A DNA stretch of 14,597 bases, from NCBI GenBank assembly GCA_011322715.1, contig DRLX01000044.1:1-14597 (forward strand), given 5' to 3'. This stretch comes from Desulfobulbaceae bacterium. GTDB taxonomy: Bacteria; Desulfobacterota; Desulfobulbia; Desulfobulbales; Desulfobulbaceae. The position numbers were made by a program, and so were the translations under genes. Positions 1 to 7,232 of the stretch are shown here, piece after piece (within the stretch, counting starts at the first letter, position 1; each line of letters begins with the position of its first letter). The notes beneath the pieces were generated by a model. It did not search any database, was not told the DNA's origin, and saw nothing but the letters and a program-made list of their open reading frames with translations.

Positions 1-492
1 CTCATCCTTTGGCTGCCGACACAGGCAATCACTCGGATGCCTTTTGTTGAGCTGAAAAAAATGATCAAGGGACGGGTCTATCTCTCATCTTCCCTGCTTG
101 ACGACATTTCTCCTCTATTTGTCGACCATTCGGGGACACAAATCAAACTGGCCCATCCCTTTATCCTGCCGAAAAACCGACAGGCCGTCTTCAACAGAAT
201 TATCCCCTGGCTGCGAAGCAGAAAGATTCCCCTGCAACGACAAAGAATTCTGGGACAGACCTATTACGCCTGTATGATGCTTGGCAAAGGGTTAATGCAC
301 ATCAAGAGGCATTTCTATCGCGACTATCTCATGGATGCCCTTGACCACGGCAATGCCAAGGCAATTTTTTCCATCAACTATCCACGCCTGAGCTACGGAC
401 CCGGCCAGCGATACCTGGCCAAGGGCGCTTTTATCCTGAAAAAGAACGATGACGGTAAAACTTCCGCCACTTGGATTGTTCCCCACCTTTAA
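1..492 (+). CDS. C-terminal fragment of an unidentified protein, possibly a periplasmic ligand-binding protein
   Basis: The reading frame is open from the first base of the window to a TAA at 490-492, so this is the last 163 residues of a longer protein whose start lies upstream. The ATG at 37 has no clear ribosome-binding site and is probably internal. The fragment is basic, mixed alpha/beta in character and has no obvious membrane segment. It ends in a segment containing YPRLSYGPGQRYLAKGAFIL and WIVP. That ending reminds me of the C-termini of type I periplasmic-binding-protein-fold receptors (ABC-type substrate-binding proteins near cytochrome clusters), but this is recollection and not a firm assignment. 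The gene converges on the Sco gene, with only the palindromic element at 510..695 between them, so it is not part of the - strand operon. Confidence 0.6.
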   Translation, partial: LILWLPTQAITRMPFVELKKMIKGRVYLSSSLLDDISPLFVDHSGTQIKLAHPFILPKNRQAVFNRIIPWLRSRKIPLQRQRILGQTYYACMMLGKGLMHIKRHFYRDYLMDALDHGNAKAIFSINYPRLSYGPGQRYLAKGAFILKKNDDGKTSATWIVPHL

Positions 493-509
493 AACAATCA
501 ACTTCAACC

Positions 510-695
510 TAAGGAACTGACACGAAATAACTATAACACTTATACATCTCTGCTTCGGGCCATATTTGAACGATCCGCAATCGCAAAATCCTCAACGTAG
601 CACTGCTACGCCTGCGGTTTTGCTCAATTGAATCGTCCAAATCTAACCCAAATCAGAGCGCCTAATCGTCACACTTATTTCGTGCCAGTCCCTAA
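510..695. repeat. 186-bp imperfect palindrome between convergent genes (REP/MITE-like element)
   Basis: The two ends are inverted copies: ggaactgacacgaaataa at 513-530 and, on the other strand, gggactggcacgaaataa from 692 down to 675 (two differences in 18). Inner arms also pair: atttgaacgat at 564-574 against atttggacgat on the other strand (641-631), and gcaaaa at 583-588 against the same on the other strand (622-617). The exact centre is CGTAGCACTGCTACG at 596-610. All pairs are symmetric about 602-603, so the whole element can fold into one long cruciform or hairpin on either strand. It fills the space between two converging genes and ends one base before the Sco stop codon, where it could act as a two-way transcription terminator. 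It contains no gene. The design suggests a dispersed genomic palindromic repeat; copy number cannot be seen from one window. Confidence 0.85.
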
Positions 696-1298
696 CTACT
701 TCGCTGGGGCCTTATTTTTTCCCAGCAGCAGGTACTCTTTCTTCAACTCCCTGCCACTCAAAAGCCCATCGATTCGTACCCAGGTTTCCGCTTTCGGTGC
801 ATGCAGAAAGACAAGGGGACGATGGCCCATTTTATCAGAGACATAGGCGTCAAAGGCGCGCATGGTACGGTTGATGTCTTCAAGGCTGCCGGTCAGAAAA
901 TCCCAGCCCGGTCCGGCATTATACCGCTTCAAATACTCCTTCATCACTCTGGGTGTATCGTGTTCAGGGTCTATGGAAATTGAAACCAGTTGTGCGCCAT
1001 CCACCTCATCGCCCAGTTTCTTCTGCAGGTTAGTCAGGCCGATGGAAAGAATCGGGCAGATGGTAGTGCAGGTGGCAAAAATAAATTCAAGGACAACAAT
1101 TTTATCGGTATCGTCAAGATATTGTTTCAGGGCAATAGTCTTCCCGTCCTGGTTGATTAAAGTGACGTCCGGGATGGTGTATTTTTCCAGGGTTCTGACA
1201 TAACGCTGTTTTGCCTGTGCCGAAGGGAGGTTGAACAAAAACAACACCATAGCAGCAATAAGATAGAGAGATGCCATATCTTTTATGGATTTATGCAT
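696..1298 (-). CDS. Sco1/SenC/PrrC-family copper chaperone or thiol oxidoreductase
   Basis: This is a 200-residue protein. The ATG at 1298 is chosen because GGAGG lies five bases before it; a GTG at 1319 in the same frame would place that ribosome site inside the gene. Residues 1 to about 29 form a signal peptide or N-terminal anchor ending PSAQA, followed by a thioredoxin-fold Sco domain. The copper-binding CxxxC motif is CTTIC at residues 77-81, inside FIFATCTTICP, and the conserved downstream histidine is His166 in VFLHAP. The SISIDPEHDTP segment is also typical of the family. Sco proteins act outside the inner membrane, passing copper to or reducing cuprous-site cysteines, best known for the CuA centre of cytochrome oxidase. 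Here no oxidase subunit is nearby, and the gene ends a run of copper-handling genes, so copper loading of the upstream multicopper proteins is the likely role (inference). It is the last gene of the operon. Confidence 0.93.
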   Translation of the reverse strand: MHKSIKDMASLYLIAAMVLFLFNLPSAQAKQRYVRTLEKYTIPDVTLINQDGKTIALKQYLDDTDKIVVLEFIFATCTTICPILSIGLTNLQKKLGDEVDGAQLVSISIDPEHDTPRVMKEYLKRYNAGPGWDFLTGSLEDINRTMRAFDAYVSDKMGHRPLVFLHAPKAETWVRIDGLLSGRELKKEYLLLGKNKAPAK

Positions 1299-1315
1299 AA
1301 CAACCTCCGGAGATT

Positions 1316-1329
1316 CCACCTGCAGGTGG
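1316..1329. repeat. Perfect 14-bp palindrome in the gap before the Sco gene
   Basis: CCACCTGCAGGTGG is its own reverse complement. In mRNA it could form a five-pair stem with a TGCA loop. It lies in the 35-bp gap between the stop of the membrane protein gene (1334) and the Sco ribosome-binding site (GGAGG, about 1304-1308). There is no T-run after it on the coding strand, so it is not a standard terminator. It could also be a protein-binding site or have no function. Confidence 0.5.
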
Positions 1330-1333
1330 CCTT

Positions 1334-2341
1334 TTACTGGGGAAAAAGCTGAAATTTACCAAACAGTATAGGCCAACTCGAGAGAACAAGAAAGAGAGAA
1401 AAAAAGACAAAGGCCGACAGCAGCCACTTTCTCTCCCGCTTTTCTATTTCCCGTTTCAGACTTGTGGTTTTCCCCAATACCCTGCCGATACCGGGAACAA
1501 GTCCAAAGAGAATCCCCACAAACAAACCGATGTAGAGCGGATAGCCGATAAAAGAATAATTTTTCTGAATCATGTCAAAGGGACAATGATGGGAGGGCAT
1601 CTGGTAGACATAAAGAGAGATAAATGAAATGACGGAGATGAGGGAAAGGGGAAGCAACAGCAGGGACTCCAGGAACAGGAGAAGGCGAAGCCAACCGGCC
1701 CGCTTGCCCAGACAAAAAAGAACCGTGCACAGCCAGATGAATGCGGTCGCATAAAAAACCACCATGGTTGTCGCCGGGGGAAGTCCAGCCAGCTCACCTG
1801 CGGCCGTACCGCTCCCCGTTGCAAACAGGGATCCGCAGCAGGAGGTAATTCTTTCAGGATGCAATCCGGAAAAAAACCTGAACTGCAACACCAGGTCCAT
1901 GGCCAGCAGAGGGGTAAGTATCAATAATGCCGCATACTTCTTCCTGACAAGCGGAGTATCTTCACAATGCTGATCAATGGCATTAAAAATCACCCACAAC
2001 GAGGCCAGAAAAAAAATAATCCCTTTTATCAGCAAAACATTCCAGCCGATCGGGTTGGCATTCAGGGTGCCGGTGGCGCACATGGCACCGATAAAGAGGG
2101 GATGAATATCATCAGTCGTATAGAGAAAAAGCAAACCGGAAAAAAGAGAAAAGCACAGAACCAGTCCGACGATGGTTGAAATCAAATAGGTTGTTCGTTC
2201 AAGGAGTAACTGTTCCGCCGAAGAGGAGGAAGGATCCCAGTGCACTATTATTTTCACCCCGGCAAGAGCGGCAAAAAAAATCAGAACCAGGGAAACAAAC
2301 GCTCCGAGGAGCAGAGCAAGAATTCCGGGATGCAATATCAT
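1334..2341 (-). CDS. Eight-helix inner membrane protein with conserved-looking Cys/His motifs, function unknown
   Basis: This 335-residue protein is strongly hydrophobic. I count about eight membrane helices, near residues 5-33, 51-75, 101-122, 136-156, 190-211, 219-246, 263-287 and 307-327. Loops carry residues that could bind copper or form thiols: Cys88 in AMCATGTLNANP, Cys168-Cys169 in ITSCCGSLFA, and His251-His252-Cys253 in HHCPFDMIQ. I do not recognise the family. The ATG at 2341 starts eight bases after the ABC ATPase stop, and the Sco gene follows, so the protein is most likely a component of the same copper-delivery or thiol-redox module (inference from position and from the Cys/His placement). 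Alternatives are a quinone- or thiol-interacting redox protein, or a metal importer. Confidence 0.85.
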   Translation of the reverse strand: MILHPGILALLLGAFVSLVLIFFAALAGVKIIVHWDPSSSSAEQLLLERTTYLISTIVGLVLCFSLFSGLLFLYTTDDIHPLFIGAMCATGTLNANPIGWNVLLIKGIIFFLASLWVIFNAIDQHCEDTPLVRKKYAALLILTPLLAMDLVLQFRFFSGLHPERITSCCGSLFATGSGTAAGELAGLPPATTMVVFYATAFIWLCTVLFCLGKRAGWLRLLLFLESLLLLPLSLISVISFISLYVYQMPSHHCPFDMIQKNYSFIGYPLYIGLFVGILFGLVPGIGRVLGKTTSLKREIEKRERKWLLSAFVFFSLFLVLSSWPILFGKFQLFPQ

Positions 2342-2349
2342 GGGCCTGA

Positions 2350-3030
2350 TCAGTCAACGATACGGCCATCCCGCATGCGGATGACGCGGTTTATCAGCGG
2401 GTGATTAGAGACAAAAGGATCATGGGTGGCAATGAGTACGGTTTTACCCTCCCGGTTCAACTCGTCAAGAATATCAAGCAATTCTGCAGCGAGGACACTG
2501 TCTAAATGAGCGGTCGGTTCATCGGCAATGATAACCTGCGGCTGATGAATCAGCGCCCTTGCAATGGCAACCCGCTGTTGTTCACCGCCCGAGAGCCGTG
2601 AAACTTTCACCCCGGCCCGGGCAGTAAGATCAAACCTTGCAAGAATTCTTTCAGCCCGTATTTTCATCTCTTTCATAGAAAGTTTACCGGGATAGAGGGG
2701 CAGCAAGGTGTTTTCCAACACACTGATGCTCTTTATCAGGTTGAGCTGCTGAAAGATAAACCCAAAGGTTCGCCTTCGGATATCGCCAAGAAATCTCTCG
2801 GGCAGCCTGGACACGTCCCGGCCATCCAGCAGGACGCTGCCGGAGGTAGGTCGCGACATGCAACCGACAAGCCCGAGCAGGGTCGTCTTGCCGCAGCCAC
2901 TGGCGCCATTTACAGCCAAAGCTTCCCCTGCCGCTATTGTCAGGTCTACCTCAGACAGTGCCCTGACCTCATCGGGTCTGTTCCGATTGTAATACTTGCT
3001 GATGCGCTCAACCTGAATAGTCCCTGCCAT
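2350..3030 (-). CDS. ABC transporter ATP-binding protein, LolD/MacB type
   Basis: This 226-residue ATPase has every expected motif: Walker A GASGCGKT at residues 42-49, Q-loop FQQ at 93-95, signature LSGGEQ at 146-151, Walker B VIIADE at 166-171, and the H-loop histidine His203 in IATHDP. Length and the signature region fit the LolD/MacB/FtsE-like group that pairs with FtsX-fold permeases. The partner is the gene just upstream: only three bases separate its stop from this ATG. The protein acts on the cytoplasmic face, turning ATP hydrolysis into conformational work in the periplasm (mechanotransmission) or lipoprotein release, and usually does not pump small solutes. The NosL-like gene in the same operon points to copper-site assembly, by analogy with NosF of NosDFY (inference). 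Confidence 0.96.
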   Translation of the reverse strand: MAGTIQVERISKYYNRNRPDEVRALSEVDLTIAAGEALAVNGASGCGKTTLLGLVGCMSRPTSGSVLLDGRDVSRLPERFLGDIRRRTFGFIFQQLNLIKSISVLENTLLPLYPGKLSMKEMKIRAERILARFDLTARAGVKVSRLSGGEQQRVAIARALIHQPQVIIADEPTAHLDSVLAAELLDILDELNREGKTVLIATHDPFVSNHPLINRVIRMRDGRIVD

Positions 3031-3033
3031 TCC

Positions 3034-4194
3034 TTACACTCCACGCATCGCATTTTCAGGATCGGTAATCGCTGCTTTCCAGGAGGGAAGAACAGTGCTT
3101 GCCATATAGGGAAGTATCGTCAGAAAACCCAAAACAATAATCTGATAGGCATCTATATAGGGCACAAGATGGAACCGGGGAAAGAGGACGGACCAGCCCT
3201 TGAGCACCGGCACAAAGAGCGGCGCATCCAACAGAAAAACATGGGCATAGGCCATGGATACCCCGACAAGAAATGAGGTGGCTGAAATGACCATCCCCTC
3301 GCATAATTTCAGGGTAAGAACGTCTCCTGTGTCCCAGCCGATGGCCTTGAGAATACCGATCTCCTGTTTTTCCTCACCGCTGATGCCCGTGGCCTTGTCC
3401 CAGGCCAGAATGGAAAAGGCAATCAAAGATGAGGTGAAGATGGTCAACATCAGACCGCTTCGCCAGTTAAAGATTGACTCATAGGTGTGAAGAATTTCAT
3501 CAATGGTTATCGGCCGGGTATCGGGCAGCAGCCGTTTGATTTTTTGCGCGACCTGCGGCACCTCCCGGGCATTGAAAACCTCCACTGTAATATCTGTTGC
3601 CAGCCCGTCGGGCATGGCAAAAAAACGTCGCAGGGCGTCCTTGGTAAAAAGAACAAGATCATTGGTCCATAGATCCGATGCCGCCTTAAACACGCCTGAT
3701 ATCTCACAGGAATAGCCGATACCGTTACCGTCGATCAGCAGGAGATCCATTCCCGTCTCCGCATGCTGCGCCCCGGCTACCCCCTGTCCAATCATACATT
3801 GATCATCATCGGCAGGTGCCTTTCCATCAACCATGACAAATCGTTGCCGCTCTTCGTCAATACCAAGCATGGTGTAATTTGTATGGTTAAGGCTGTCATA
3901 ATAATACCCCCAGACTCTTGGTTGCACCCGGCCCACCCCGGGTATTTTTTCAATGATCCCGGAATAGTCTGCGGGAATAAGATCATGGCGGCCTCCCGAT
4001 AGTCGCTGAACAACGATGTCCGGCCCGTCAACAAGGACATCCATGGCCATTTTCTTTAAAGAATGGGTCAACAAGAGAACCGAGGCAAGAACGGCAATGG
4101 TGAACGAATAGACAACAATAATCGAAAAATTTTTGAATTTTCTGCGGGCGAGAGAGGAAAGCGCAAATTCCAATATCTTCAGCAACCGTATCAT
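3034..4194 (-). CDS. ABC transporter permease of the FtsX/MacB fold
   Basis: This 386-residue protein has one N-terminal membrane helix (about 22-44), a large periplasmic MacB-like domain (about 50-240), and three C-terminal helices (about 247-265, 300-322 and 350-370). The region after the second helix carries the FtsX-family coupling segment EIGILKAIGW at 278-287, and the end SWKAAITDPENAMRG is also typical. Its start overlaps the previous gene by four bases (ATGA, 4191-4194), so translation is probably coupled. It pairs with the ATPase gene three bases downstream. Permeases of this fold usually transmit force to periplasmic or outer-membrane partners or extract lipoproteins. In this setting a partner might be the NosL-like protein or the exported 111-residue protein (inference). 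It is not an ABC-2 type permease like true NosY. Confidence 0.95.
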   Translation of the reverse strand: MIRLLKILEFALSSLARRKFKNFSIIVVYSFTIAVLASVLLLTHSLKKMAMDVLVDGPDIVVQRLSGGRHDLIPADYSGIIEKIPGVGRVQPRVWGYYYDSLNHTNYTMLGIDEERQRFVMVDGKAPADDDQCMIGQGVAGAQHAETGMDLLLIDGNGIGYSCEISGVFKAASDLWTNDLVLFTKDALRRFFAMPDGLATDITVEVFNAREVPQVAQKIKRLLPDTRPITIDEILHTYESIFNWRSGLMLTIFTSSLIAFSILAWDKATGISGEEKQEIGILKAIGWDTGDVLTLKLCEGMVISATSFLVGVSMAYAHVFLLDAPLFVPVLKGWSVLFPRFHLVPYIDAYQIIVLGFLTILPYMASTVLPSWKAAITDPENAMRGV

Positions 4195-4526
4195 CTGGGG
4201 GAATTTACCGTTGAAGCACGAAGACGAAACCGGGTGTCAACAATCGGCATGGCAGGCGTAATGATTGATCCGGACGGAAAATGCTCAAAGGCCGCCGGAA
4301 AATCTTGGAAGGGAGCAAAAAAATCAGCCAGAGCAGGATTTCTGGTATATCGCGCCTCGGTCCAGAGGGCAAAATCGGTCAGGCCAAGGCGATGGACAAG
4401 TTGTCTCGCTGCCGGAAGTTCTTTTTGGTGCCATAGCCGTTTTGCATAGTGACTATGCCCTGCAAGGGAAACAGACAAAAGAAGCAGGAGAGTGATAAAG
4501 CAAAGGAAACAATTCGTTCGTCTCAT
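4191..4526 (-). CDS. Small exported His-containing protein, unknown function
   Basis: This protein has 111 residues. Residues 1-22 form a signal peptide or membrane anchor (MRRTNCFLCFITLLLLLSVS). The mature start is GHSHYAKRLWHQ, with His24, His26 and His33, and His45 and His82 follow later. A central segment, LWTEARYTRNPALADFFAPFQDFP followed by EHFPSG, looks conserved but I cannot name the family. Both ends overlap their neighbours by four bases (ATGA at 4523-4526 and at 4191-4194), so it is translationally tied between the NosL-like chaperone and the ABC permease. That locks it into the copper module. The HxH pair directly after the signal peptide could be an N-terminal copper site (inference). 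The open frame, the two coupled junctions and the signal peptide support a real gene. Confidence 0.85.
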   Translation of the reverse strand: MRRTNCFLCFITLLLLLSVSLAGHSHYAKRLWHQKELPAARQLVHRLGLTDFALWTEARYTRNPALADFFAPFQDFPAAFEHFPSGSIITPAMPIVDTRFRLRASTVNSPR

Positions 4527-5005
4527 AGTCCGGCAAGGATTTTATCCGTAACCTGGTCAAAGGTGAGAATGGTACGGCCCCCATGGTCACGGGCAAATAT
4601 TCGGGCGGCTTCCTTCCCTGCTACAGGGACCAGCTCTTTCCCCATCGGACCAAGGACATCACTGCCGACCACATACAGCAGAGTATCCGCCGCTGCCGTT
4701 TTTGTCGAATAATATTCGGTCACGTATATTCCGGCAATGGTTTTCCTGCTGTGATTTTTTCCGTCCTGGGGCAACTTAAGATAAAATTTGAACATATCCT
4801 TGGGGCCGTCAAAAAATACTCGTGAGCCGTCATTGAATGCAATCTGAGCAATCCATGCCGCATAAGGAGCAACAAACATCCCGCAGACCGGACAACGGTC
4901 CTTGGGGCCGGGTTTCACAGGTTCCGCCGCCAAGAGGAAGACAGAGGAAAGGAGCAGGGTCGTGGCCGTCAACAGGAAGATAAGTCTTTTCATAAAAGAT
5001 CGCAT
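4523..5005 (-). CDS. NosL-family copper chaperone
   Basis: This 160-residue exported protein starts at the ATG at 5005; an in-frame ATG at 4993 is equally possible and neither has a good ribosome-binding site. A signal peptide spans about residues 1-27. The defining NosL motif CPVCGM is at residues 38-43 and is followed by the FFDGPKDMFKFYL segment typical of the family. NosL proteins bind Cu(I) in the periplasm and hand it to nitrous oxide reductase assembly, and relatives occur with other copper systems. Most NosL proteins are lipoproteins; here the signal peptide ends in LLAAEPV with no cysteine, so this copy is probably soluble or anchored by its signal. No nitrous oxide reductase gene is in view. 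The likely clients are the multicopper proteins upstream in the operon (inference). Confidence 0.93.
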   Translation of the reverse strand: MRSFMKRLIFLLTATTLLLSSVFLLAAEPVKPGPKDRCPVCGMFVAPYAAWIAQIAFNDGSRVFFDGPKDMFKFYLKLPQDGKNHSRKTIAGIYVTEYYSTKTAAADTLLYVVGSDVLGPMGKELVPVAGKEAARIFARDHGGRTILTFDQVTDKILAGL

Positions 5006-5057
5006 GTAAAATTACCAAGATGGTTAACAGAAAGAAAAATAAAACAACAATGATACA

Positions 5058-7232
5058 TTATGCCCCTCGGTTGGCATTAACGATTGCCGGTAGAAACATG
5101 GGCCAGGGAAACGTTTTTTCAAAACTTGCCGAGATCTGATGCGGGACGGTCACATTGGTAAAGGTATAGGATTCTACGGAACCAACCGAAACGTTATCAA
5201 CCAGCACATCTTTTATCGCATAACCGGTATCGGGCGTAATAGTGAACACCTGAGAGTTGCCAAGCGCTACTTTGACGACACCGGCAGGTGAAATTGTTCC
5301 ATGGGGTCCGGCTGAAACCGTGATTTCGGCAAAAAGACTGAACATGGCCGTAATCGAATGGTCGGCGGTAACATTGGTGAAGGTGTACGACTCCACAGGC
5401 CCCACGGATCCGCCATCAACCTGGACATCCTTGATCACAAAACCTGGATTGGGCGTCATCATAAATACCTTATTCGCCCCCACAGGTACTTTCAAGGCGC
5501 CAAAAGGAGAAATTGAACCATCCGGACCGGCTGTGGCGGTGATGGTTTGAAAGGGAATGTTACTGAAATCCGCCTGGATGGTATGGGTGACAACAACTCC
5601 CGTAAAGCTATAAACATAAGGAAGTGGTGAGAATGGACCCCCAACGCTCACCCCGTCGACCAGAACATCTTCAATAAAGTACACTTGATCAACAACATCG
5701 ACAGTTACATCCACACCTGTGCCGCTTGCAACCGCAGTATGGCCTGGTGGAGCTATGGTTCCAAAAGCAGGATTAGCACCCAGGGAGGCGTCAATGGCGG
5801 GCACCGGCGAGGCAACCACAACGGTATAGTCTTCGGCCTCCCCACCTGAATTACCGGCGGCAAGATCGCCTGAACTTATTGCCGCCAGAAAATTGCGGAC
5901 AACGACCCGCATCCTGGTTGTGCCCAGAACGGCGCCGGTCGGTACCGTAACGGTGGCGACATGGGGGCCTGCCGCCGGAGAAAGTTCAACCACCTTAGTT
6001 TCTTCGCCGGCATCGGTGAAGTCACCGTCATGGTTCCAGTCAACAAAGACACTGATATTTTCATCGGCCTGGGGATGGATGGTGACGGCGACGGGATATG
6101 CCCCTCCCTGCTGAACGATGGTATTCTTGTCGAGAAAGGCGCCATATCCTTCGGCATTGGAACTGTTGTTGATGGCACCAAACGTCACATTGGTGATCCA
6201 TTCCTGACTGAAATCACTGGAGCTGACAGCTGCAACCGTATCTGCTACAAAATCAGCACTGATGGTATGATCTGCGGTTACATTTGTTAAGGTATGGGAT
6301 GAAACAGCACCGACGCTTGTACCATCTACCTTCACATCGTTCACCAGAAATCCTGAGGCCGGCTGGATGAAAAAAGTCTGGTCGCTTCCGTCGCCTATCC
6401 TCACCGTTCCTGCCGGAGTAATGGAACCATTTGCTCCTGCAGTGGCGGTAACCGTATGATTAAGCGTGGAAGAAAAGACTGCATGAATAGTGTGATCGGC
6501 CACAACATTGGTAAAGGTATGGCTCGTCACTACGCCGACCGAACTTCCGTCAACCATCACGTCATCAATAAAGAAACCGGGGTCTGCAGCTATGGTAAAC
6601 GATTGATTCGCGCCGCTGGTTACAGAAACAGCTCCCGAAGGTGTTATGGTTCCGTTTGCAGTCGCAGTAGCGGTAATCACCGGATTTGCGCTGCCGTTAT
6701 TCACATTAACCGTGTAGTCTTCCGCCTCACCAGCGGGCAGCGTACCCGAACTCTGGACAGGATCCGTGTCGGCGTTAAGAAAACTGAGTACCACCCGCAT
6801 CCTGGTCGTTCCCAGGGTGGCCGTAACCGGAACATTGACATTTATTGTAGCTGTGAATGAATTGGGATCCGGAGACTGTATAATATCGGGGGTGACCACC
6901 ACCTCTTCGCCCGGATCGGTAAATGCCTCATTCTGATTCCAGTCAAAAAACACACTGATTTTCTCGCCGGTATCAGGTTTTATTGTGACTGACAGTGGAT
7001 ACGTGGTTCCCGGGGCAACAGTGGTGGAAGCAGCGGTGTAATCTCCATAACCATTGGTATCGGCGTCCGTCGTGTTATCTATGGTGTTAAACGTGACATT
7101 GGTGATCCATTCAAAAGAATTATCACCGTCAATCGACGGATATACCGCCAGGGCCCTTGTTGCCGTGCCCATGAAGAGAAAGACCGTAATGACAAACCAT
7201 AACAGGGTGTATTTGTTATATAGTGCTCTCAT
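5058..7232 (-). CDS. Secreted GEVED-domain protein with five InlB-like repeats
   Basis: This 724-residue protein starts at the ATG at 7232, because GAGG lies six bases before it; an in-frame ATG at 7244 lacks a site. After a signal peptide ending near TATRALA, two GEVED domains (about residues 41-177 and 342-473) begin with EWITNVTF and end with GEAEDYTV; both carry acidic loops like DWNHDGDFTDAGEE that resemble calcium sites. Divergent InlB-type B-repeats (about 70 residues, pattern G-I-P-G ... DV-VDG-SVG ... TFTNV-ADHTI-A-F) occur twice after the first GEVED domain and three times after the second. The protein ends with KTFPWPMFLPAI plus eight residues, a tail similar to that of the cupredoxin protein at 9365..10378. 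GEVED and InlB-like repeats are typical of secreted adhesive or structural proteins; no catalytic domain is visible. The start overlaps the protease stop by 17 bases. Confidence 0.9.
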   Translation of the reverse strand: MRALYNKYTLLWFVITVFLFMGTATRALAVYPSIDGDNSFEWITNVTFNTIDNTTDADTNGYGDYTAASTTVAPGTTYPLSVTIKPDTGEKISVFFDWNQNEAFTDPGEEVVVTPDIIQSPDPNSFTATINVNVPVTATLGTTRMRVVLSFLNADTDPVQSSGTLPAGEAEDYTVNVNNGSANPVITATATANGTITPSGAVSVTSGANQSFTIAADPGFFIDDVMVDGSSVGVVTSHTFTNVVADHTIHAVFSSTLNHTVTATAGANGSITPAGTVRIGDGSDQTFFIQPASGFLVNDVKVDGTSVGAVSSHTLTNVTADHTISADFVADTVAAVSSSDFSQEWITNVTFGAINNSSNAEGYGAFLDKNTIVQQGGAYPVAVTIHPQADENISVFVDWNHDGDFTDAGEETKVVELSPAAGPHVATVTVPTGAVLGTTRMRVVVRNFLAAISSGDLAAGNSGGEAEDYTVVVASPVPAIDASLGANPAFGTIAPPGHTAVASGTGVDVTVDVVDQVYFIEDVLVDGVSVGGPFSPLPYVYSFTGVVVTHTIQADFSNIPFQTITATAGPDGSISPFGALKVPVGANKVFMMTPNPGFVIKDVQVDGGSVGPVESYTFTNVTADHSITAMFSLFAEITVSAGPHGTISPAGVVKVALGNSQVFTITPDTGYAIKDVLVDNVSVGSVESYTFTNVTVPHQISASFEKTFPWPMFLPAIVNANRGA
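5118..5801 (-). repeat. Block of three InlB-like B-repeat units
   Basis: Three protein-level repeats lie back to back inside the GEVED gene, at about 5562..5801, 5337..5552 and 5118..5330. The last two are close in sequence (shared VESYTFTNVT, DVLVDN/DVQVDG, ISP-G). The first is longer and more diverged, with a proline-rich insert SPLPYVYSF. DNA identity between units is moderate, so the repeats are old rather than recent duplications. Confidence 0.8.
6246..6683 (-). repeat. Block of two InlB-like B-repeat units
   Basis: Two protein-level repeats lie between the GEVED domains, at about 6471..6683 and 6246..6461. Each runs from a T-A-T-A-G-NG-I-P-G start to SHT(F/L)TNV-ADHTI-A-F and shares the VDG(S/T)SVG core with the block at 5118..5801. 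Confidence 0.8.

Noticed and set aside
696..5005. A true nitrous oxide reductase (nos) cluster
   Set aside because: Only the NosL-like gene fits. No NosZ, NosR or ABC-2 type NosY is present, and the permease has the FtsX/MacB fold.
5006..5057. A promoter or terminator before the NosL-like gene
   Set aside because: The gap is AT-rich and has a short bulged stem (5012-5027), but no convincing -35/-10 pair and no stem followed by a T-run.
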